A stretch of DNA of 64,000 bases, from NCBI GenBank assembly GCA_029573725.1, contig JAKQDQ010000028.1, positions 186,001-250,000 of the forward strand, given 5' to 3'. Made by a program: the position numbers and the translations under genes. This document shows positions 26,986 to 36,429 of the stretch, piece by piece (the stretch's first letter is position 1; each line of letters begins with the position of its first letter). The stretch comes from Verrucomicrobiota bacterium (GTDB taxonomy: Bacteria; Verrucomicrobiota; Verrucomicrobiia; Limisphaerales; JADLHS01). A model generated the notes under the pieces. It was not told the origin of the DNA. It saw nothing but the letters and a program-made list of their open reading frames with translations, and searched no databases.

Positions 26986-28425
26986 ATGGGGGCAAACTTA
27001 TTTGGCATGTCCATACTGAAAATCGTTCTGGTCGTATTCGAGGCGTTGCTTGCGTTGAACCTGCTCATCTTCGTCCATGAGCTGGGCCACTTTCTGGCCG
27101 CGCGCTGGCGCGGACTGAAGGTCGAGCGGTTCGCCATCTGGTTTGGCAAACCCATCTGGAGCAAAAAAATCAACGGCGTGGAATACGCACTCGGCTGGAT
27201 TCCCGCCGGCGGTTACGTTTCGCTGCCGCAAATGGCGACCATGGAAGTCATTGAAGGCAAAACGGATGCGGCGGGAGAGTCGCTGCCCAATGTTTCGCCG
27301 CTGGACAAAATTCTCGTGGCCTTTGCCGGACCGTTGTTCAGTTTTCTGCTGGCCGTGGCGTTTGCGCTGGTGGTCTGGCAGGTGGGCAAACCCACCAACC
27401 GGGTGGACCAGGAGCCCCGGATTGGCTGGGTGATTCCGGGCGGGCCTGCGGCCAAGGCCGGCTTGCGGCCTGGAGATCTGATTGTCGCAGTGGACGGACA
27501 TCCAGTGAACAGCTTCGGCGCACAGACGGAAGACAGCGTCATTTGGAGGATCATCACCAGCGGCGGCACGAACATCGCGTTGACTTACGTCCGCCACCAG
27601 GAAACCAACACCGTGGCGGTTGTCCCCACCAAACGGAAGACGAAATGGTACGAGCGCAAGGCGCTGCGGCAAATCTCCATCGAAAGCTGCACCGACGCAT
27701 TGATTGGCTCGGTGCTGTCCAACAGTCCGGCGGCGCGCGCCGGTTTGAAGCCGGGCGACGAAATCGTCGCGGTCAACGGAGAAAAAATTTACAGCATTTC
27801 CGCCGTGGAACAGGCCAAGGAATCCATGACCAACCGGAACGCCCAGCCCATCACCCTCACCGTCAGACGCGGTGACGACACCTTTACCAGCTCGCTGCTG
27901 GCCGAGCGGCCGATTTCCCCCACCAATGCCCCGCCGATGTTCGGCATCGCCTGGCTGCAAAAGAACGAACACCAGTTAACGTACCCCAGTCCCTGGGAGC
28001 AAATCACCGTCAGCGCGAACCAGATTTTTTCCACCGTCGGCGCCATCATTTCCAAACACACCGAGATCGGTCCGCAACAGCTGGGCGGCGCGGTCATGAT
28101 CATCCGGGCCTACACGATCTTCCTGCAAAGCGAGGACGGCTGGCGTTGGGTGCTCTGGTTCAGCGTGCTGCTCAATGTCAACCTTGCCCTGCTCAATTTG
28201 CTGCCGCTGCCGGTGCTGGACGGCGGCCACATTCTGCTGTCCGTAATTGAACTGGTCCGGCGCAAGGCGCCCAGTCCCAAGCTGTTGAACGTCATTCAAA
28301 GCACCTTTGCGGTGCTGCTGATCACCTTCATGCTCTGGATCGCCTTTTACGACATTGGGGACTGGATCCGCAGCGGCGGCGGACGGGGACCCGCGCAGCC
28401 GGTCGTGTTTGCGCCGCCCCATTGA
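26986..28425 (+). CDS. rseP: Site-2 zinc metalloprotease RseP
   Basis: RseP cleaves membrane-embedded substrates such as anti-sigma factors and leftover signal peptides. The 479-residue protein has the zinc motif HELGHFLAARW in the first membrane helix, the third ligand in LPLPVLDGGHILL near the C-terminus, and two PDZ domains between them (GGPAAKAGLRPGDLIVAVDG and NSPAARAGLKPGDEIVAVNG). ATG 26986 fits the promoter; ATG 27007 (MSILKIVLVV) is another plausible start. ispG follows six bases after the stop, so the two are an operon. The ECF sigma/anti-sigma pair at 36.4-37.6 kb is a possible partner system. Confidence 0.95.
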   Translation: MGANLFGMSILKIVLVVFEALLALNLLIFVHELGHFLAARWRGLKVERFAIWFGKPIWSKKINGVEYALGWIPAGGYVSLPQMATMEVIEGKTDAAGESLPNVSPLDKILVAFAGPLFSFLLAVAFALVVWQVGKPTNRVDQEPRIGWVIPGGPAAKAGLRPGDLIVAVDGHPVNSFGAQTEDSVIWRIITSGGTNIALTYVRHQETNTVAVVPTKRKTKWYERKALRQISIESCTDALIGSVLSNSPAARAGLKPGDEIVAVNGEKIYSISAVEQAKESMTNRNAQPITLTVRRGDDTFTSSLLAERPISPTNAPPMFGIAWLQKNEHQLTYPSPWEQITVSANQIFSTVGAIISKHTEIGPQQLGGAVMIIRAYTIFLQSEDGWRWVLWFSVLLNVNLALLNLLPLPVLDGGHILLSVIELVRRKAPSPKLLNVIQSTFAVLLITFMLWIAFYDIGDWIRSGGGRGPAQPVVFAPPH

Positions 28426-28431
28426 GTTTTT

Positions 28432-30192
28432 ATGCGTTACTGTGAGTCCCCCTACTCCTACCGGCGGCGGCTGACCCGGGAAGTGGTGATTGGCGATCCC
28501 GCGAACGGCGGGGTCATCGTTGGCGGCCAGCATCCGGTGGTGATGCAATCCATGCTCACCTGCGACACCATGGACACGGCCCAATGCGTCCAGCAGACCC
28601 TCGAACTGGTTGCGGTGGGCTGCCAGATTGTGCGCATCACCGCTCCCACGGTGAAGGATGCGGCCAATCTGGAACACATCGTGGCCGAACTGCGCCGCCG
28701 CGACTGCCGCGTGCCGATCGTGGCGGATATTCATTTCAAGCCCGAAGCCGCCATGGAAGCCATCAAGTGGGTGGAGGTCATCCGGGTCAATCCAGGCAAT
28801 TACGCCGATTCCAAAAAGTTTGCGATCAAGGAATACACCGACGCGCAATACCTGGAGGAATTGGAACGCATTGAGGAAAAGTTCACGCCACTCGTCCTGG
28901 CGTGCAAACAATGGCGGCGCGCCTTGCGGATCGGCACCAACCACGGTTCGTTGTCCGATCGGATCATGAACCGCTATGGCGACACGCCCCTGGGCATGAT
29001 CGAAAGCGCGCTGGAGTTCGCGCGGATTTGTCGCAAGCACGACTTCCACAACTTCAAATTCTCAATGAAGTCGAGCAATCCCAAGGTGATGATCGAGTGT
29101 TACCGCCTGCTCGTGGCGCGACTTGAACGCGAGGGCGCCGATTGGAACTATCCGTTGCACCTCGGCGTCACCGAGGCGGGCGAAGGCGAAGATGGGCGGA
29201 TCAAGAGCGCGATCGGCATCGGCTCGCTGCTCGCTGATGGTCTGGGAGACACCATTCGCGTTTCGCTGACTGAAGATTCCCCGCACGAAATCGAGGTTTG
29301 CCGGGATTTGCTGGCGCAAATCCCCGTGCTCACCCGTCCGGAACGGAGCGCCTGCGATCTCCCGCCGGCGTATGACCCCTACCACTTCCAGCGCCGCGCC
29401 GCCCGGGAAATGGCGTTGTCGGACCGCGTGAAATGCGGCGGCACCCAACTGATTCGCGTGGTGGTCACCCGGGAGGTCTTCAACCGGGTCGCGCCCAAAA
29501 TTTCCCCGCGCGCCGATGTGAAACCGGAGGCGATCTATGAAGAGTTGCCCCTGCTCGAACTGGATCCGACCGGTGAAATTGCCCTGGACCAGGATGACCG
29601 GCTCGTCACGGTCAAAGACGGAACGAATCTGCCGGCGATCGCCGCATTCCGTCTGCTGGCCGCCCGGCTCAAACAGCTGGGGCGTTCCAACCCCATCCTG
29701 CTAAAAGACACACTCAAGATCGAAGCCAACCCGCTGGAATCAAAAATTGCGCGGTTGCGCGCCTCGGTGGTGCTGGGAGCCTTGCTGGCCGACGGCATTG
29801 GCGATGCCATTCTGGTGCGTGGAGAAGCGGACGCGGACAAGTCACTGAAGCTGGCGTTCAACATCCTGCAGGCGGCCGGCTGCCGTTCCTTCAAGACCGA
29901 TTACGTCGCGTGTCCCAGTTGCGGCCGGACATTGTTCAACCTGCAGGCGGTGACCGCCCGGATCAAGGCCCGCACCAACCATCTCAAGGGCGTGAAAATC
30001 GCGATCATGGGCTGTATTGTAAATGGCCCGGGCGAAATGGCGGACGCGGACTTCGGTTACGTTGGCGGCGCCCCCGGAAAGATCAACCTCTACGTCGGCA
30101 AAAAAGCGATCAAATTCAACATTCCCGAAGCCGAGGCGGTGGAGCGGCTGGTGGATCTGATCCGCGAACACGGCAAGTGGGTTGATCCTTGA
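28432..30192 (+). CDS. ispG: 4-hydroxy-3-methylbut-2-enyl-diphosphate synthase, long form
   Basis: IspG (GcpE) reductively opens MEcPP to HMBPP in the MEP pathway with a 4Fe-4S cluster. At 586 residues it is the long form found in plants, chlamydiae, Bacteroidetes and related lineages, with a central insert (about residues 290-480) between the TIM barrel and the cluster domain. The barrel shows HPVVMQSMLTCDTMDTAQ, RITAPTVKDAANL and VIRVNPGNYAD; the cluster cysteines are in YVACPSCGRTLFNLQ and IMGCIVNGPGEMADADFGYVGG. It follows rseP by six bases and ends just before the convergent tRNA-Thr gene. Confidence 0.96.
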   Translation: MRYCESPYSYRRRLTREVVIGDPANGGVIVGGQHPVVMQSMLTCDTMDTAQCVQQTLELVAVGCQIVRITAPTVKDAANLEHIVAELRRRDCRVPIVADIHFKPEAAMEAIKWVEVIRVNPGNYADSKKFAIKEYTDAQYLEELERIEEKFTPLVLACKQWRRALRIGTNHGSLSDRIMNRYGDTPLGMIESALEFARICRKHDFHNFKFSMKSSNPKVMIECYRLLVARLEREGADWNYPLHLGVTEAGEGEDGRIKSAIGIGSLLADGLGDTIRVSLTEDSPHEIEVCRDLLAQIPVLTRPERSACDLPPAYDPYHFQRRAAREMALSDRVKCGGTQLIRVVVTREVFNRVAPKISPRADVKPEAIYEELPLLELDPTGEIALDQDDRLVTVKDGTNLPAIAAFRLLAARLKQLGRSNPILLKDTLKIEANPLESKIARLRASVVLGALLADGIGDAILVRGEADADKSLKLAFNILQAAGCRSFKTDYVACPSCGRTLFNLQAVTARIKARTNHLKGVKIAIMGCIVNGPGEMADADFGYVGGAPGKINLYVGKKAIKFNIPEAEAVERLVDLIREHGKWVDP

Positions 30193-30205
30193 GCTCCGCA
30201 GAAGG

Positions 30206-30280
30206 TGGAGCCAGCTGTCGGGATTGAACCGACGACCGACGGTTTACAAAACCGTTGCTCTACCACTGAGCTAAGCTGGC
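30206..30280 (-). tRNA. tRNA-Thr (anticodon TGT)
   Basis: On the minus strand the acceptor GCCAGCT/AGCTGGC, D arm GCTC/GAGC, anticodon stem ACGGT/ACCGT with loop TTTGTAA (anticodon TGT) and T stem GTCGG/CCGAC are all paired. Discriminator T and CCA are encoded. It reads ACA and converges with ispG. Confidence 0.95.
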
Positions 30281-30380
30281 GTCCGCACGCCCGGGCGTGG
30301 GGCCTTCAAAAATGCCGGGTGATCTGGATTCGTCAAGTTCAACATGTTTCAGTCCGTCGGGCGGGCTGGGCCGGTGATCT

Positions 30381-30842
30381 TCACCATTGCTTCCGCCAGC
30401 GGCCCAAGACCCAGACGACCAACAACCCCGCCGCAGCACCCGCCGCGTCAATCAACACGTCCCAGGGCGACCCTTGCCGGGTCGGCACAAACTTCTGATG
30501 CCATTCATCGGACAGGGCAAACAACGTCGCCAAAACCCAGGCCAGGCCGGCGCGCTTTCCATTCCAGCCACGGGTTTTTTCCGAACGCGAAGAGTGACGC
30601 AAGGCCCACCAGAGCAGCACGGCAAAAATGGCGTATTCCGTGACGTGCGCGCCCTTGCGGGCCATGAATACAACCCGCCACAGGGCGGCATCCGAGATGT
30701 CGGGGATCAGCCACCGCACCACCGGGGCAATCAAACGGGAGGAGCGTTGCGCCGACCTCTTGTCGCTTGATGCAAAATAAATCATTCCGGCCCAGAGGAC
30801 CGGAATCAACCAATACTTCGTAAGCGATCCGAATTTTGACAC
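30381..30842 (-). CDS. VanZ-like membrane protein
   Basis: The product (153 aa from GTG 30842) is a VanZ-domain protein with about four membrane helices. The family pattern is clear: MIYFASSD after the first helix, GAHVTEYAIFAVLLWWAL in the second, and SDEWHQKFVPTRQGSPWDVLIDAAGAAAG. VanZ itself gives low-level teicoplanin resistance; most chromosomal relatives have no known role and are probably linked to the envelope. GTG 30842 directly precedes the first helix; the frame stays open upstream to 30971 with a Pro/Gly-rich stretch that does not look translated. It may be the second gene after cls, 199 bases apart, in the opposite order. Confidence 0.82.
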   Translation of the reverse strand: MSKFGSLTKYWLIPVLWAGMIYFASSDKRSAQRSSRLIAPVVRWLIPDISDAALWRVVFMARKGAHVTEYAIFAVLLWWALRHSSRSEKTRGWNGKRAGLAWVLATLFALSDEWHQKFVPTRQGSPWDVLIDAAGAAAGLLVVWVLGRWRKQW

Positions 30843-31041
30843 GGTGATGATGCAAACTCCCCGTCGTGAACAACGCCCCCCGCCTGGAGGCAGCCCCGGC
30901 GGCGCCGCCGGCGGCCGGGCTTGTACTGCCACTGCAGGAGACAATGCAAGCGCAATCGGTCCAGACGGCAAAAAAGTTCCACAGGACGGCCCGGGATACG
31001 TGCCTGCGTTCCTGACGGCTGAGCTTCCGCGCCGTTGCGCT

Positions 31042-32499
31042 TTACAAATAGGGACTCAGCAACCGGGCGGCGCCGTCGCGCAAGCGGACGATTACGGAAC
31101 GCGCATCCACTTCAGCCAGGCACGTCTGACGGCTGGCGCGCAATTGGGCGTCAAACCAGCCCGCCAGTTCCCGCGCGAGCGGCACATCATAGCACTCCAC
31201 ATTGAACTCAAAGTTCAGGCGCAGACTCCGCGGATCCCAGTTGGTCGACCCGATGAGCGACCAGGCTTCATCCACCAGAAAGACTTTTGAGTGGTCAAAG
31301 GGCGGGGGCGACAGCCAGATGCGGCAGCCGTGCTCCAGCACCTGCCACCACATTGCGGTGGAGGCCCATTGGACAAAGGGCAGATTGACCTTGCTGGGCA
31401 GCAAAATATCCACCTGCACGCCGCGCAACGCCGCCAGATTGAGGGCCGCCACAAGGGTGGGTTCGGGCAAAAAATACGGCGTGGCGATGCGCACTGATTT
31501 CTGGGCCGCCGACAACGCCGCCAGAATGGTCCACCGTAACTTGTCGAAGTCTTCATCCGGACCATCGGTGATGCCGCGGGCAACAACCGTCCCGGCGCTG
31601 GCCAGTTCCGGGAACCACCGCTCCCCCTCCAGCACTTCTCCGGTAGTAAAACACCAGTCCTCAGCAAACGCCTCCTGCAAATGCGACACGACCGGGCCGG
31701 TCAGTTGAAAGTGCAGGTCGCGCACGGGAGACTTCGGTTGCCGGCTCAACCAATGTCCCACACGGATGTTCATGCCCCCGGTAAACCCGAACTTGCCGTC
31801 CACGACGAGCAGCTTGCGGTGGTTGCGCAAATTCATTTCCAACAGACGGCGCAGCGGGAAAGTCCGCAGAAAACGGGCGCAAGGAACTTTCTCCCGTTGC
31901 AGCGCACCCAGAATCGACGGCCAGGAATAGCGGATTCCGGTGGCATCGATCAGGACGCGCACCTGCACACCGCGGCGCACGGCCGCCCCCAGCGCCCGGA
32001 CGAAGGCCAGGCCGGCCTCATCACGGTCAAAAATGTAGGTGGCCAGTGTGATGCTGCGCTGCGCGCCGGCAATCGCCTCCAGCATGGCGGGATAGGCCGC
32101 ATCCCCGTTGACCAGCAATTCCACCCGATTTCCGGGCAGCAGCGGCCGCGGCAAAATGCCGGCCATGGTTTCGGCCAGAGCCGCCAGCGGCTGGTGCTCG
32201 GGCCGCAACCGCGCCGCCAGCTGCGGCGACGGCAGCCCGGCGCTACCGGTACGATTGGCGAATCGCTCCTGCTCGCCCCGCAAGAACACCGCGCGCCGCT
32301 TGATGCGATTGACGCCAAAAAGGAAATAGGCCACTGAACCGATGAGCGGCACGAACCAGATGAAGCCCACCCAGGCCGTCGCGGCCCGTGAGTCGCGCTT
32401 GTACAGCAGGGCGTGCCCCGACGCCAACAGGTCAAGAGTTACGGTCAATAGCGCAACGAGCCAGTGCCAGAATTTTGCGAGCGATGCGAGCCAGTCCAT
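31042..32499 (-). CDS. cls: Cardiolipin synthase / phospholipase D-family protein
   Basis: The 485-residue protein has two N-terminal membrane helices with the PLD-nuclease N-terminal pattern (AWVGFIWFVPLIGSVAYFLFG) and two HKD motifs, NHRKLLVVDGKFGFTGGMNI and FDHSKVFLVDEAWSLIGSTNWDPRS. This is the bacterial cardiolipin synthase layout: it condenses two phosphatidylglycerols, or a related pair, to cardiolipin at the inner membrane. The length and both active sites are normal. It fits with CdsA elsewhere in the window as part of phospholipid synthesis. It is divergent from lolC. Confidence 0.93.
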   Translation of the reverse strand: MDWLASLAKFWHWLVALLTVTLDLLASGHALLYKRDSRAATAWVGFIWFVPLIGSVAYFLFGVNRIKRRAVFLRGEQERFANRTGSAGLPSPQLAARLRPEHQPLAALAETMAGILPRPLLPGNRVELLVNGDAAYPAMLEAIAGAQRSITLATYIFDRDEAGLAFVRALGAAVRRGVQVRVLIDATGIRYSWPSILGALQREKVPCARFLRTFPLRRLLEMNLRNHRKLLVVDGKFGFTGGMNIRVGHWLSRQPKSPVRDLHFQLTGPVVSHLQEAFAEDWCFTTGEVLEGERWFPELASAGTVVARGITDGPDEDFDKLRWTILAALSAAQKSVRIATPYFLPEPTLVAALNLAALRGVQVDILLPSKVNLPFVQWASTAMWWQVLEHGCRIWLSPPPFDHSKVFLVDEAWSLIGSTNWDPRSLRLNFEFNVECYDVPLARELAGWFDAQLRASRQTCLAEVDARSVIVRLRDGAARLLSPYL

Positions 32500-32857
32500 G
32501 CCACGGAACGATTCCCGTCAGCGTACTCATTCGCCTGCGGAAAGCGACGGATTTCGCACGCCGCCCCTGGAGGGGGCAAACCGGAGGACGATCCGGATTC
32601 CGGACCTCCGGCGCGGCGCAATCCAGGCGAAAGCCGGATGTGGCTCCGGGTTCAAGACGATCGTGCCGCTCCCGGGCCGTGACGCGATTCACTGCAAGCC
32701 GCAAGATCTTCTTGCGTTCCCGGCCGGCCGCGGGCGGGAGGTGCGTGCTCCCTCCGCCCGGCTGCGGTGAAAGCAGTGGCCAGACTCCGCGGATCCGGTG
32801 TGCCGCCACACACCGTTGCTGTCCCGCCGGTGCATCACTGGTCCGGTCGGACCCGCG
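32500..32857. other. Intergenic region between cls and lolC with strong inverted repeats
   Basis: No gene is seen. A nested palindrome spans 32581-32611: CCGGAGG and CCTCCGG enclose CCGG-ATT-CCGG. A second hairpin, CGCAAGA-TCT-TCTTGCG, lies at 32700-32716. Neither has a T run, so they are not ordinary terminators. The cls promoter should lie near the left end and the lolC promoter is at the right end. Confidence 0.5.
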
Positions 32858-32886
32858 TTGACAGCAAACCACGCTCTGCATAGGCT
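32858..32886 (+). promoter_or_regulatory. Promoter of lolC-lolD (leaderless type)
   Basis: A perfect -35 TTGACA, a 17-base spacer and TAGGCT are followed by 8 bases and the ATG at 32895. There is no Shine-Dalgarno motif. This is the clearest example of the start-abutting promoter layout in the window. Confidence 0.7.
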
Positions 32887-32894
32887 CTCGCGAC

Positions 32895-34190
32895 ATGTCG
32901 AAACTGCCGTTTGAACTGCTCCTGGCGCTGCGCTATTTGCGGCCCAAACGGTCGTTCGTCTCCATCATCACCTTGATTTCCGTTCTGGGAGTCATGCTCG
33001 GCGTGACGGTGTTGATCATTGTCATCAGCGTCATGAGCGGATTCGACGCCGAATTGCGCGCGAAGGTGCTGGGTTTCACCTCGCACCTTAAAATCGCACA
33101 GCTGGCGGCCGGGCAGCCCGGAGGGGAAGGCACGTTGAGCAACTATGATGCAGTGGAAAAACTGGTGCAGCGCCATCCCGAAGTCGTGGGGGTGGCCCCC
33201 AATGTTTTCGGCCAGGTACTGCTGGAAACACAACCGGTGGGCGGACAGGCGCTCCTGCGGGCGCCATTCGTGCGCGGAATCGATCCCTCCGCCGAAGGCA
33301 CCGTCAGTCAGCTGACCAACAACATGATCGCCGGCAGCTGGGAGGTCGAGCGACGCGGCCTGGTGGTCGGCAAGCGGCTGGCGGACGATCTCGGACTCGA
33401 GGTTGGCGACAAGGTCTTGATCCTTTCCGAACGGCATCTCCGCAAAATGCGCGAGTCGGAGCGGCACGGCAAAACCACGGAAATTCCACCGGACGAATAC
33501 GAAATCCGCGGCATTTTTGACGCCGGCCTTTATGAATTCAATTCGCTGTTTGTCTTCACGTCCCTGGAACAGGCGCAAATGCTGTTTGGACTGTTTGACA
33601 ATGATGAAATCAGCAACCTGACGGTGGCGGTGCGCGATCCCTTCCGCGCCGCGACGGTGGCGCGCGAGTTGCAAAACGAACTCGGTCCGGGTTACCGGGT
33701 GACCACCTGGATGCAGGACAGCCCCATGATGCAGGCGGTGGCGGTGGAAAAAAACATGATGTTGTACATCCTGTTTTTCATCGTCCTCGTCGCAGCCTTT
33801 GGCATCACCTGCACCCTGATTACGTTCATCATGATGAAGACGCGCGAGATTGGCTTGATGAAGGCGCTGGGCGCGAGCCGCCGGCAAATCATGACCGTCT
33901 TTCTCGCGCAGAGCCTGGTGGTGAGCGGCCTGGGGATTTTGGCCGGCTTCGGACTGGGCATCCTCGCCATTTCCTACCGCAATGAATTTCTGGAATTCAT
34001 GCGACGCGCGACCGGGGCGGAATTGTTCCCTGCTGAAATCTATGGATTCACCCAGTTGCCGGCGCTGATCATGCCTGTGGATCTGGTGGTAATTGGCGGC
34101 GGCTCGTTGCTGATCTGCCTGGCGGCGGCCATTTTCCCGGCCTGGCATGCGAGCCGGTTGAATCCCGTGGAGGCGCTGCGCCATGAGTGA
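32895..34190 (+). CDS. lolC: Lipoprotein-releasing ABC permease LolC/LolE
   Basis: With LolD this permease releases outer-membrane lipoproteins from the inner membrane to LolA. The 431-residue protein opens with the family start PFELLLALRYLRPKR followed by the first membrane helix and VSVMSGFDAELR-type sequence. A large periplasmic domain (about residues 50-270) follows, then three helices in a FtsX-type domain (IVLVAAFGITCTLITFIMMKTREIGLMKALGASRRQI, in parts). It is the only permease here, so the transporter may be a homodimer (LolF-like) as in many phyla. It overlaps lolD by eight bases, indicating translational coupling. Confidence 0.92.
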   Translation: MSKLPFELLLALRYLRPKRSFVSIITLISVLGVMLGVTVLIIVISVMSGFDAELRAKVLGFTSHLKIAQLAAGQPGGEGTLSNYDAVEKLVQRHPEVVGVAPNVFGQVLLETQPVGGQALLRAPFVRGIDPSAEGTVSQLTNNMIAGSWEVERRGLVVGKRLADDLGLEVGDKVLILSERHLRKMRESERHGKTTEIPPDEYEIRGIFDAGLYEFNSLFVFTSLEQAQMLFGLFDNDEISNLTVAVRDPFRAATVARELQNELGPGYRVTTWMQDSPMMQAVAVEKNMMLYILFFIVLVAAFGITCTLITFIMMKTREIGLMKALGASRRQIMTVFLAQSLVVSGLGILAGFGLGILAISYRNEFLEFMRRATGAELFPAEIYGFTQLPALIMPVDLVVIGGGSLLICLAAAIFPAWHASRLNPVEALRHE

Positions 34191-34857
34191 ATTGCTGCTG
34201 TCCGCGCAAAATATCGGCAAATCCTACACGCTGGGCAAGCGGCGGCTGGAAGTCTTGCGCGCCGTCTCCCTCGAGGTGGGCTACGGCGAATTCATTGCGT
34301 TACGCGGGGCGTCGGGCGCAGGCAAAAGCACGTTGTTGCATTTGCTCGGGGGATTGGACACCCCCGATACCGGCGAGATTTGGTGCGCCGGCACCCATCT
34401 CACGCGGGCCTCGGAGAGTGAACTGGCGCATCTGCGCAATGTCAAAATTGGCTTTATCTTTCAAGCCTACCATTTACTGCCTGAACTCGACGCCCGGGAA
34501 AATGTCTGTGTGCCCGCCCGCCTGGCGCGGGTGAACCCCGCCGTGGCCGCCCGCCGGGCGGAAGAACTGCTGGCGCGTGTCGGCCTGGAAGCGCGGCAGG
34601 ATCACAAACCCTACGAACTGTCGGGCGGCGAGCAGCAACGTGTCGCCATTGCCCGCGCGCTGATGAACGAACCGGAACTCATTCTTGCCGACGAACCGAC
34701 CGGCAATTTGGACTCGCACACCGGACAGGAGATCGTGGATTTGCTGATCCAGTTGCGCACCGAGAGAAATACAACTTTGATCATAGCCACGCATGACGCC
34801 GATGTGGCGGCGCGCGCACCGAAAGTCGTGCAATTGGTGGACGGACAGATTCAGTGA
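34183..34857 (+). CDS. lolD: Lipoprotein-releasing ABC ATPase LolD
   Basis: The 224-residue ATPase powers the LolC/E permease. Motifs are Walker [20 protein letters not shown], the signature [18 protein letters not shown], Walker [13 protein letters not shown] and the switch His in IIATHD. The [14 protein letters not shown] string is typical of the LolD/MacB group. Its start codon lies inside the end of lolC. Downstream there is no third gene in the operon before the 308-base gap that leads to the CvpA-like gene. Confidence 0.95.
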   Translation: MSELLLSAQNIGKSYTLGKRRLEVLRAVSLEVGYGEFIALRGASGAGKSTLLHLLGGLDTPDTGEIWCAGTHLTRASESELAHLRNVKIGFIFQAYHLLPELDARENVCVPARLARVNPAVAARRAEELLARVGLEARQDHKPYELSGGEQQRVAIARALMNEPELILADEPTGNLDSHTGQEIVDLLIQLRTERNTTLIIATHDADVAARAPKVVQLVDGQIQ

Positions 34858-35165
34858 AGCCCGTCCCCCGTGGCGCTGGGTTTCCCCGGGTTGATGATGC
34901 TCGTCCCCTTTCAGCGCCGAAGGTCGGGCTTTGGCTCGCCGGCCGGATGCCGCCAGCCGCTCTCCTCCGCAGCCCGCTCCCGCACGCCACCGCCAGGCGC
35001 AAATCGTCACCTTGGCCTCCACGCAACAAACCAGCCCGGTCGGCGCCAACTTCAAACGCACAGCCTGTTCCCGGGCTCGTCCCATTCACGCGCGATCATC
35101 ACGGACGAGGCGGAGTCAGAAATTTTCTGCGTGCTTTTCGGACAGGTGGTTTCTAACTTGCCCCC
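34858..35165. other. Intergenic region between lolD and the CvpA-like gene
   Basis: I see no gene in these 308 bases. The right end carries TAACTT (35154-35159) six bases before the ATG at 35166, but no good -35 element at the usual distance. A small palindrome CAGAAA-T-TTTCTG is present about 30 bases upstream of it. No terminator with a T run follows lolD. Confidence 0.45.
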
Positions 35166-36374
35166 ATGACAATTTGGTTGTTGGCGCTCCTCGTTTTGGC
35201 GACGGTCACCCTGGTCGGGTACAATCAGGGGGCAATCCGCACCGGAATCTCATTTTTCGGCATCATTCTCGCCTTCTTTCTGGCTCCCTTGGCGGGCAAG
35301 ATTTTTGTGCCGCTCCTGGGTTTGCTGGGCGTAACCAGCCCCCTCTGGCTGTGGGCTCTGCCGCCGCTGTTCGGGTTCATTTTGGTTTCTGCCCTGGTTA
35401 AAACCGGGGCATTCTTCGTCCACCAAAAGGTGGATGTTTATTACAAATACAAGGCCGGCGATCTCCGGCTGGCGTTGTGGGAACGTCTGAACAAGCGTCT
35501 AGGCGCCTGCGTCGGCGTGTTGAACGGCGTCGCCTACCTGGTGCTCCTGTCGTTCATCATTTACATCTTCGGCTACTGGACCGTGCAACTGGCCACCTCC
35601 GAGAATGACCCAAAGACGCTGCGCCTCATGAACGTGCTGGCGCGGGATCTGCAAAGCACCGCCATGGATCGCGTGGGCAAGTCCATTGATCCATTGAAGA
35701 CCTCGTACTATGACACGGCGGACCTGGCCGGATTGATGTTTCAAAATCCCCTGCTCGAAGCGCGCTTTCTGCGTTACCCGGGTTTCTTGAGCCTGGGCGA
35801 GCGGCCGGAATTCCAGGCTCTCGGCAAGGATCAGGCTTTTGCGGACCTGCGTTCGCAGGCCAGCCCCATCAATTCGGTGCTCGACCAGCCTTCCGCCCAG
35901 GCGATCTTTTCGAATCCGGACTTGTTGCACCAAATCTGGGATACGCTGCAACCGGATCTGCCCGACCTGCAGGAGTATTTGTTGACCGGCAAGTCAGCCA
36001 AATACGACAGCGAAAAACTCCTGGGCCGCTGGATCTTCAACACCACCGGCACCATGCTCGCGTTTCGACGCGCCAAGCCCAATCTCAGCGGCGGTGAACT
36101 CACCCGCATGCGCGAATTCTTGAAGGAACGCTTCGAAAAGTGCATGATCGTAGCCGCACCCGATAAAATGCTGGCGGTGAAAAATTTCCCGCAAGGGCTG
36201 GCGCAACCGGGCATGCCGTTGCAAACGACCGATCTCAAGGGTACCTGGGCGGCGGAGGACGGGAATTATGAATTCAACCTGGAAGGCAGCGGCGAACGGC
36301 GCACCGCCAAATTTGAGGGGAACCACCTGATCCTCTCCGGCGATATCCCGCTCGCCTTCCGGAAGGAGGACTGA
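35166..36374 (+). CDS. CvpA-family membrane protein with C-terminal extension
   Basis: The N-terminal 150 residues have four membrane helices of the CvpA type (GYNQGAIRTGISFFGIILAFFLAPLAG; a later VGVLNGVAYLVLLSFIIYIFG). CvpA in E. coli is tied to colicin V production and envelope stress, with no settled mechanism. The remaining 250 residues are soluble and unassigned; the last 60 (DLKGTWAAEDGNYEFNLEGSGERRTAKFEGNHLILSGD) look like a small beta-sheet domain. The ATG at 35166 gives a good first helix. It converges with the anti-sigma gene. Function is inferred only from the membrane part. Confidence 0.75.
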   Translation: MTIWLLALLVLATVTLVGYNQGAIRTGISFFGIILAFFLAPLAGKIFVPLLGLLGVTSPLWLWALPPLFGFILVSALVKTGAFFVHQKVDVYYKYKAGDLRLALWERLNKRLGACVGVLNGVAYLVLLSFIIYIFGYWTVQLATSENDPKTLRLMNVLARDLQSTAMDRVGKSIDPLKTSYYDTADLAGLMFQNPLLEARFLRYPGFLSLGERPEFQALGKDQAFADLRSQASPINSVLDQPSAQAIFSNPDLLHQIWDTLQPDLPDLQEYLLTGKSAKYDSEKLLGRWIFNTTGTMLAFRRAKPNLSGGELTRMREFLKERFEKCMIVAAPDKMLAVKNFPQGLAQPGMPLQTTDLKGTWAAEDGNYEFNLEGSGERRTAKFEGNHLILSGDIPLAFRKED

Positions 36375-36429
36375 ACCGGCTGCCCGCCGTTCCCGGCGGC
36401 TCCGGTCCAATGCCGGCCCGATCCGGTGC

